From contig JAICMB010000067.1 in assembly GCA_025929455.1 (NCBI GenBank), positions 1 through 10,583 of the forward strand: 10,583 nt of DNA. The letters run 5' to 3'. Shown here piece by piece: positions 7,001 through 10,583 of this stretch. The number at the start of each line of letters is the position of its first letter. Positions within the stretch are counted from its first letter, which is position 1. Source of the stretch: Bryobacteraceae bacterium. Its GTDB lineage: Bacteria; Acidobacteriota; Terriglobia; Bryobacterales; Bryobacteraceae. Under the pieces are notes generated by a model. That model had not been told where the DNA came from. It searched no databases and saw only the letters and a list, made by a program, of their open reading frames with translations. Both the position numbers and the translations under genes were made by a program.

Positions 7001-7575
7001 AGAATAAGAGGTGGCTGGATAACAGCGGCGCGCTCACGAAGGTTGTGTCTGGATGGCAAATCAATAACCTGGTCAGCCTTTTCACCGGCACTCCGTTCAC
7101 CGTTACTGGCTCGTGCGGCGCCGGCTGGCCGGGCAACTCACCGACCATGACGAACATCTTCGGATCGCCCAAGAGAATCGGCGACAAGTCCGGCTACTGG
7201 TACGATCCGCTGGCATTCGGGCAGACCTACGATCCGAACAATCCGGGCTCCTGTCTCGAAGGCGCGCTCGGCAACTCGGGCTTCAACAACCTGCGTGGCC
7301 CAAGCGTTTTCAACTGGGACATCGGCGTGTTTCGCGATTTCCCGATCACCGAGCGTCTTCATCTGCAGTTCCGCGCGGAGTCGTTCAACTTCACGAACAC
7401 GCCGCACTTCTGCAATCCCGACAGTGACCTCGGAGATGCGAACGCGTTCGATCCCAAGACCGGACGCGTTACCGATCCGGGCGCGTTCATGACCTTCGAC
7501 AACGGCGTCTGCGACTTGGCGCGAGCCGGCGTCGACCAGCGTCAATTCCGCTTCGGCCTGCGCTTCCAGTTCTGA
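4042..7575 (+). CDS. TonB-dependent receptor, Oar-like, with carboxypeptidase-regulatory-like domain
   Basis: This outer-membrane transporter of 1,177 residues takes up an unknown ligand using energy from TonB-ExbBD. Residues 1-36 form a signal peptide with a basic start, a hydrophobic core (ISALVLVAAVSISTV) and a likely cut after SPA. An Ig-like CarboxypepD_reg domain follows (about 39-123), beginning GSIVGNVTDPNGAVVP and containing TNDTGSYSFVTLQPGTYTVKV. The plug comes next (from about 140, with TTAELENLPVPPGRNYQQL and FHVNGTSDDQNNTRIDGV). The remainder is beta-barrel, with repeated aromatic-alternating strands, loop cysteines, and the terminal strand RQFRFGLRFQF ending in Phe, as expected for BAM-mediated assembly. 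The architecture matches Oar-like receptors, abundant in Acidobacteriota. Start choice is uncertain: ATG 4042 has AAGGAG at 4026-4031 and gives an ordinary signal peptide, but an in-frame ATG at 3958 has AGAGGGGG 5 nt before it and would add 28 residues. Ligand and partner lipoprotein are not evident nearby. Confidence 0.92.
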   Translation: MREKLQSARGDVCRRGVISALVLVAAVSISTVTSPAQVLYGSIVGNVTDPNGAVVPKAPVTTTNQATGVTSSAITNDTGSYSFVTLQPGTYTVKVSMTGFKTFERRNLVVEANNITRTDVKLEVGSIEQSITITSEAPALQTDRSETRSDVTTAELENLPVPPGRNYQQLYRALPGFSPPFNSHSIPTNPSQSLEFHVNGTSDDQNNTRIDGVSSTTVQLPHVVSYIPALESIQEVNVVTSSFDAEQGLAGGASINVQIKSGTNQLHGSAFEYHTDQHLQAWPQEVPPGQSEKPKAIYNQFGGTVGGPIKKDKLFYFASYEGTFDHRNVQKKFTVPTDAMKNGDFSQFLSQGITIYNPYTDNLGTTLADPSQRVPMAAPGDPRCNTATNPGCLNIIPSSLLNTPSGQIAQKMNSLWPDPNLPGVSNNYFASGAFGFDRNTLDTKVNWNVNEKFNAFGRFSFLHYLDTTPTAFQAQKAQGPPIGGTSNPGQGSGNTYSTTFGATYIFRPNFVMDAYFGFTLQGTNSEQLGLGTNTGSDVLGIPGTNGARKFESGWPEFELNGFTTLGNSVNYMPYYRHDPQYQYVVNFDWIHGKHDIRFGTDIYRQGLNQTQAEWIGGGSFYGAQGGFHFGPQTTSLCQDPPNCSNGTGTNRANSYAAFLLGLPDQASKSLQFPDEYHIRSMLYSAYIRDRWNVTPRLTVNYGVRWEYFPYPTRTDRGLERYDPTINKVLICGMGQVPDGCGADISTKRFSPRLGIAYRATDTFVIRAGFGITNDPYEGLELMRNNYPIMEPFGLQPPNDFTPATTLAVGLPPISAPVIPSSGILDLPLNVGFEGQPKDLHRGYIESWNLTLQKELGKGFTAQAGYVATRSIRQLGFIDINASQVPYTNQATEPLFQQWGRTAATTFLEPLGTGHYDSLQASLKRRFSAGLMLNVNYTWSKSINFVDASSGTPYIQSQQFLNMNRALTGFDIPHNLAITNLWELPLGKNKRWLDNSGALTKVVSGWQINNLVSLFTGTPFTVTGSCGAGWPGNSPTMTNIFGSPKRIGDKSGYWYDPLAFGQTYDPNNPGSCLEGALGNSGFNNLRGPSVFNWDIGVFRDFPITERLHLQFRAESFNFTNTPHFCNPDSDLGDANAFDPKTGRVTDPGAFMTFDNGVCDLARAGVDQRQFRFGLRFQF

Positions 7576-7583
7576 GCACAGTG

Positions 7584-7617
7584 GGGCAGGCAGTCTTGCT
7601 GCCTGCCCTTTCGTTGT
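7584..7617 (+). terminator. Rho-independent terminator after the TonB receptor
   Basis: A perfect 10-bp GC-rich stem, GGGCAGGCAG (7584-7593) with CTGCCTGCCC (7599-7608), closes a 5-nt TCTTG loop and is followed by the T-rich TTTCGTTGT. It lies 8 bp after the receptor stop codon, so it ends that transcript and separates it from the oxidoreductase gene. The stem sequence may belong to a dispersed family in this genome (see findings). Confidence 0.85.
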
Positions 7618-7677
7618 TAGACTCGCTAACGGAAAACCGAATCGCACACAGACCCTACTGCATCCAGTGGAGCAGGC

Positions 7678-8907
7678 ATGAACGAGCACAAGATACTCAT
7701 CGCAGGCGGCGGTATGGTTGCGGGGTACGCCGCAAAAGAATTTTCAGAACGCGGTTTGAAATCAGGCGACCTCGCCATCATCTCCGCCGACACCTTCCTT
7801 CCTTATGAGCGCCCGCCGCTGTCAAAAAGCTTTCTCGCCGGCAAAGACACTGAAGACAGCATCCGCATCAACGAGCAGGATTTCTACAACAGCCACGGCA
7901 TCGAGGTCAAACTCGGGCAAACCATCTCCGCAGTTGACCCCGCGCGCAAGCGCCTGAAGCTCGCCTCTGGCGACGAACACGGATACGAAACGCTGATCGT
8001 CTCCACCGGCGCGCGCCCACGCACGCTAACTGTCCCCGGTGCGAACGTCGCCAACGTGCATTATCTCCGCTCGGTTGACGATTCGAAAGGCATTCGCAAA
8101 GCGGCTTCGCAAGCCAAGCGCGTCGTTGTGGTCGGCGGCGGATTCATCGGCATGGAAGTCGCGGCCGTTTTAGCGCAAGAAAACATCGAGACAACCATGG
8201 TGCTGCGCGGAGGGCGTATCTGGCAGAGCTTCTTCACGCCGCGCATGTCTGAATTTTTCGAAACCTACTACAGCACGCGCGGCGTTCGCTTCGTGAAAAA
8301 TGCATCGATAAGTGAGCTGCGCGGTGACGGCGGTGTGAATGCGGTGGCGCTCGACGGCGGTCAAGCGATCTCATGCGACATGGTCGTCGCGGGCATCGGT
8401 GTGACGCCCGTTATAGACCTACTCGCGGGGAGCGGTGTCGAGATGGACAACGGCGTGGTCGTCAACGAGTATTTAGAGACGAACCAGCCCGGGATTATGG
8501 CGGCGGGCGACGTCGCAAATTATACCGATGTGCTGTTCGGCAAGCGCCGGCGCGTCGAACATTGGGACAACGCGGTTTCACAAGGCCAGCACGTTGCCCG
8601 CACTCTGACGGGCGACCGCGCACCGTTTAAACACGTGCCGTACTTTTTCTCCGATGTGTTCGACCTTTCCTACGAATTCTGGGGCGATCCCGCGGGCGTC
8701 GATGAAACTATTCATCGCGGCGATCTGTCGAGCAACAGCTTCAGCGTCTGGTGGCTGAAGCAGCAGACATTGGTCGCGGCGTTCTGCATGAATCGCCCGG
8801 ACGAAGAGCGCGAGTCCGCGCCGAAGTGGATCGAAGCGAAGCAACGAGTCTCGGCGGCAAAACTCGGCGACGGCTCACAAAGCATCACCGCGGCAGCAGA
8901 GAAATAG
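7678..8907 (+). CDS. FAD-dependent NAD(P)H oxidoreductase, ferredoxin-reductase / monodehydroascorbate-reductase-like
   Basis: This 409-residue flavoprotein likely passes electrons from NAD(P)H through FAD to a small redox protein or organic acceptor in the cytoplasm. The FAD-binding Rossmann motif is IAGGGMVAGYAA (8-19). ERPPLSKSFL (44-53) is typical of the rubredoxin/putidaredoxin-reductase and MDHAR group, and the STGARP motif (109-114) follows. A second Rossmann motif VVVGGGFIGME (150-160) binds NAD(P)H. PGIMAAGDVANY (271-282) contacts FAD, and EHWDNAVSQGQ (294-304) is the usual entry to the Reductase_C domain. No redox-active CxxC is visible, so it is not a thioredoxin- or glutathione-reductase-type disulfide enzyme. 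GGAG at 7669-7672, 5 nt before the ATG, supports the start. It is isolated upstream by the terminator and faces the phosphohexomutase gene downstream. No ferredoxin, rubredoxin or oxygenase partner lies in the window, so the acceptor is unknown. Confidence 0.9.
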   Translation: MNEHKILIAGGGMVAGYAAKEFSERGLKSGDLAIISADTFLPYERPPLSKSFLAGKDTEDSIRINEQDFYNSHGIEVKLGQTISAVDPARKRLKLASGDEHGYETLIVSTGARPRTLTVPGANVANVHYLRSVDDSKGIRKAASQAKRVVVVGGGFIGMEVAAVLAQENIETTMVLRGGRIWQSFFTPRMSEFFETYYSTRGVRFVKNASISELRGDGGVNAVALDGGQAISCDMVVAGIGVTPVIDLLAGSGVEMDNGVVVNEYLETNQPGIMAAGDVANYTDVLFGKRRRVEHWDNAVSQGQHVARTLTGDRAPFKHVPYFFSDVFDLSYEFWGDPAGVDETIHRGDLSSNSFSVWWLKQQTLVAAFCMNRPDEERESAPKWIEAKQRVSAAKLGDGSQSITAAAEK

Positions 8908-8910
8908 GCG

Positions 8911-10266
8911 TCAGGCGGACACGGTCGCAGCCAGCACCTGCTCCATTTCCGCCTGATACTGCTTCAGGTAATCTTCGTTTTCCGCTTCAAAACGCATGAC
9001 CAGCGCGGGCTGCGTGTTGGATGCGCGCACCAGGCCCCAGCCATGCGGGAAGCGCACGCGCACACCATCGATATCCACCACCGGGTACCGGCTCTTAAAA
9101 TAATCGGTTACGCGCGCGACTACATCGAACTTGACCTCGTCAGGGCAGTCGACGCGAATCTCGGGCGTAGACACCATCTGCGGTATATCCGCTAACTGGG
9201 CCGAGAGCGGCTTGCCGGATTTCGAAACGATCTCGATCAGGCGGCACGCCGCATACAGCGCGTCGTCGTAGCCGTAGTAACGGTCCGCGAAGAACATGTG
9301 GCCCGACATTTCGCCCGCGAGTTCCGCGTGCTCCTCTTTCATTTTGGCTTTGATCAGCGAGTGCCCGGTGCGGTACATGATTGCCTTTCCGCCCTCTTTC
9401 GCGAGTTCGTCGTACAGCACCTGCGAGCATTTCACTTCGCCGATAATCGTCGCGCCCGGCTTGCGCTTCAGGATCTCGCGCCCGTAGATCAGCAGCAGCA
9501 TATCGCCGTAGATCACGTTCCCGTGCTCATCGACGGCGCCGATGCGGTCGGCATCGCCATCGAACGCAATACCCAGGTCCGCTTGCTTGTTGCGCACGGC
9601 CTCGATTAGCGCGTTCAAATTGGCGGGCACGGTGGGATCGGGATGATGGTTCGGAAAGCGGCCATCCATCTGGAAGAACAACTCCGTCGCATCGACGTTC
9701 AGCTTCGCAAAAATACGCTCCATCACAGGACCTGCGGTGCCGTTGCCGGCGTCGGCTACCAGGCTCACCTGTCGCGGCAAGTCCTTAAACTGCGATGCAA
9801 TCTCGTCGACATACGGCGCAACGATATCGTAGGAGCGCTCGCTTCCGCTGCCGTTTTCAAAATCGCCGTTTTCGATAAGTTGCCGCACCTCCTGAATCGT
9901 TTCGCCGTGCAGCGCAGTCCCCGCAGAAACGGTTTTGAAGCCGTTATATTCCGGCGGATTGTGACTGCCCGTGATCATGATGGCGCCATCGGCCTTAACG
10001 TGCTGCTCCGAGTAGTAAAGCAGCGGCGTCGGCACTACTCCGATATCGGTAACGTCACAGCCCGCCGCGCGCAGGCCTGTAACCAAAGCATCGCGGAGCC
10101 GCGGAGAGCTGAGCCGGCAGTCGCGTCCCACATTGGTGCGCTTGCCGCTGTGGCGAATGAGGTATGTGCCCAAGCCCCGGCCCAACTGCTCCACATCGGG
10201 GCTATCCAGTTCAGTATCCGCGATGCCGCGGATATCGTATTCGCGGAAGATAGTGGGCTTCAGCAT
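8911..10266 (-). CDS. Phosphomannomutase/phosphoglucomutase
   Basis: This 451-residue alpha-D-phosphohexomutase interconverts mannose- or glucose-6-phosphate and the 1-phosphates, feeding GDP-mannose and UDP-glucose for exopolysaccharide, glycan or lipopolysaccharide synthesis. All four active-site elements are present. The phosphoserine loop TGSHNPPEYNG has Ser101, the Mg-binding loop DGDADR is at 236-241, the sugar-binding loop GEMSGH is at 318-323, and the phosphate-binding RASNTQP loop is at 414-420. GEMSGH and the length resemble Pseudomonas AlgC (PMM/PGM) rather than GlmM, so dual mannose/glucose specificity is likely but unproven. The ATG at 10266 (MLKPTIFREYDIRGIA) was chosen because the family aligns from there; an in-frame ATG at 10323 would add 19 residues of no family resemblance. 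A TACAAT box 7 nt before the chosen start suggests a leaderless mRNA. Its stop is 3 bp from that of the convergent oxidoreductase gene. The symbol could be manB or algC, so none is given. Confidence 0.93.
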   Translation of the reverse strand: MLKPTIFREYDIRGIADTELDSPDVEQLGRGLGTYLIRHSGKRTNVGRDCRLSSPRLRDALVTGLRAAGCDVTDIGVVPTPLLYYSEQHVKADGAIMITGSHNPPEYNGFKTVSAGTALHGETIQEVRQLIENGDFENGSGSERSYDIVAPYVDEIASQFKDLPRQVSLVADAGNGTAGPVMERIFAKLNVDATELFFQMDGRFPNHHPDPTVPANLNALIEAVRNKQADLGIAFDGDADRIGAVDEHGNVIYGDMLLLIYGREILKRKPGATIIGEVKCSQVLYDELAKEGGKAIMYRTGHSLIKAKMKEEHAELAGEMSGHMFFADRYYGYDDALYAACRLIEIVSKSGKPLSAQLADIPQMVSTPEIRVDCPDEVKFDVVARVTDYFKSRYPVVDIDGVRVRFPHGWGLVRASNTQPALVMRFEAENEDYLKQYQAEMEQVLAATVSA

Positions 10267-10273
10267 CACTCCG

Positions 10274-10279
10274 ATTGTA
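10274..10279 (-). promoter_or_regulatory. -10-like box TACAAT just before the phosphohexomutase start
   Basis: Read on the minus strand, TACAAT matches the sigma70 -10 consensus at 5 of 6 positions and lies 7 nt before the ATG at 10266. That spacing would place the transcription start at the start codon. A GGAG lies only 2 nt before the ATG, too close for an ordinary Shine-Dalgarno. No good -35 box is visible. Confidence 0.35.
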
Positions 10280-10350
10280 CCCGCGGGCTTGCGATAAACG
10301 AGGCACTCACGATGCCGCGTCAACCAAAAGAGCGATAATCAAAAGTCGCT

Positions 10351-10583
10351 GTGCGTGGGAAGGTTTTGCTTGGCAACATAGCCTTGACCGTTTGCTTGCT
10401 TGCGGGCATTGCCGCACGTGCGCAGGACGGTGCGTTGGACGGGGCCGCGACCGCGTTCGAGCAGGGGAAAACGGCCCTTGCCGCACAGCAGGTCCGCGCC
10501 GTTCTCAACCGGCACGCGAACGACCTGCGCGCGCTGATTCTCATGGGTGCGATTCTTGACACCGAGCAGCGCTATGCGGACGC
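10351..10583 (+). CDS. Exported TPR-repeat protein, N-terminal fragment
   Basis: The frame is open from just after an in-frame TAA (10336-10338) to the right edge, giving about 77 residues of a gene that continues outside the window. GTG at 10351 is the first plausible start and gives the signal peptide (M)RGKVLLGNIALTVCLLAGIAARA, with a cut expected after ARA before QDGALD. TTG at 10366 is possible but would lose the basic n-region. The mature part, AATAFEQGKTALAAQQV followed by RALILMGAILDTEQRYADA, has the amphipathic helix pair and Ala/Gly/Tyr pattern of tetratricopeptide repeats, which mediate protein-protein contacts, here probably in the periplasm. A GATAAT box at 10334-10339 is a possible -10, giving a leader of about 5 nt. 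It diverges from the phosphohexomutase gene. Function beyond TPR scaffolding cannot be told. Confidence 0.65.
   Translation, partial: MRGKVLLGNIALTVCLLAGIAARAQDGALDGAATAFEQGKTALAAQQVRAVLNRHANDLRALILMGAILDTEQRYAD

Noticed and set aside
6111..7007. 298-codon alternate frame inside the TonB receptor
   Set aside because: It overlaps the receptor barrel in another frame with Arg/His/Gln-rich composition; the receptor frame is continuous, so it is not a frameshift or second gene.
10267..10323. Upstream in-frame ATG for the phosphohexomutase (19 extra residues)
   Set aside because: The family aligns from MLKPTIFREYDIRG at 10266, and the extension covers the promoter-like TACAAT.
9643..10338. 231-codon plus-strand open frame antisense to the phosphohexomutase
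   Set aside because: It lies almost entirely opposite a well-supported enzyme and shows no motif; a composition shadow.
1..10583. CRISPR arrays, tRNA/rRNA genes, insertion sequences, phage or defence genes
   Set aside because: No regularly spaced repeats, no tRNA-like cloverleaf, and no transposase, integrase, nuclease or toxin-antitoxin motifs were found by reading both strands.

Overview
This window looks like part of a chromosome from a GC-rich, diderm soil bacterium. The best guess is Acidobacteriota of the Solibacter/Bryobacter (Bryobacterales) type. That rests on three things recalled from family knowledge, not from a search: a large Oar-like TonB-dependent receptor with an N-terminal carboxypeptidase-regulatory-like domain, the C-terminal tail of an ADOP/MacB-type ABC permease, and an uncharacterised CxxCH protein family of the kind seen in Acidobacteria and Planctomycetes. 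No RNA genes, CRISPR arrays, transposases or integrases are visible, and gene content gives no sign of a recent mobile insertion.

Layout from left to right: (1) 3-149 (+), the last 48 codons of an FtsX-like permease. (2) 224-2029 (-), a patatin-like lipid acyl hydrolase with two predicted membrane helices, converging on the permease across a short gap that holds a hairpin. (3) 2121-2546 (+), an Rrf2-family regulator, divergent from the patatin gene and preceded by an inverted repeat and a -10-like box very close to its start. (4) 2530-3849 (+), an exported or membrane-anchored protein with one c-type heme motif, whose start overlaps the end of the regulator gene by 17 bp. (5) 4042-7575 (+), a TonB-dependent outer-membrane receptor of about 1,177 residues, preceded by a leader with an inverted repeat and followed by a strong intrinsic-type terminator. 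(6) 7678-8907 (+), an FAD/NAD(P)H-dependent ferredoxin-reductase-like oxidoreductase. (7) 8911-10266 (-), a phosphomannomutase/phosphoglucomutase that converges on the oxidoreductase with only 3 bp between stop codons. (8) 10351-10583 (+), the beginning of a secreted TPR-type protein that runs off the window.

Functionally these are mostly separate units. The one pair that clearly belongs together is the Rrf2 regulator and the heme protein, whose overlapping frames imply co-transcription and probably translational coupling. A redox, iron-sulfur or nitric-oxide sensing regulator driving an extracytoplasmic heme protein of unknown function is the best candidate here for an undescribed small system. 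The TonB receptor downstream could be read through from that pair, but it has its own leader, so a functional link is only a possibility. The phosphohexomutase supplies sugar phosphates for cell-surface polysaccharide and is housekeeping. The patatin protein and the oxidoreductase have recognisable chemistry but unknown physiological substrates.
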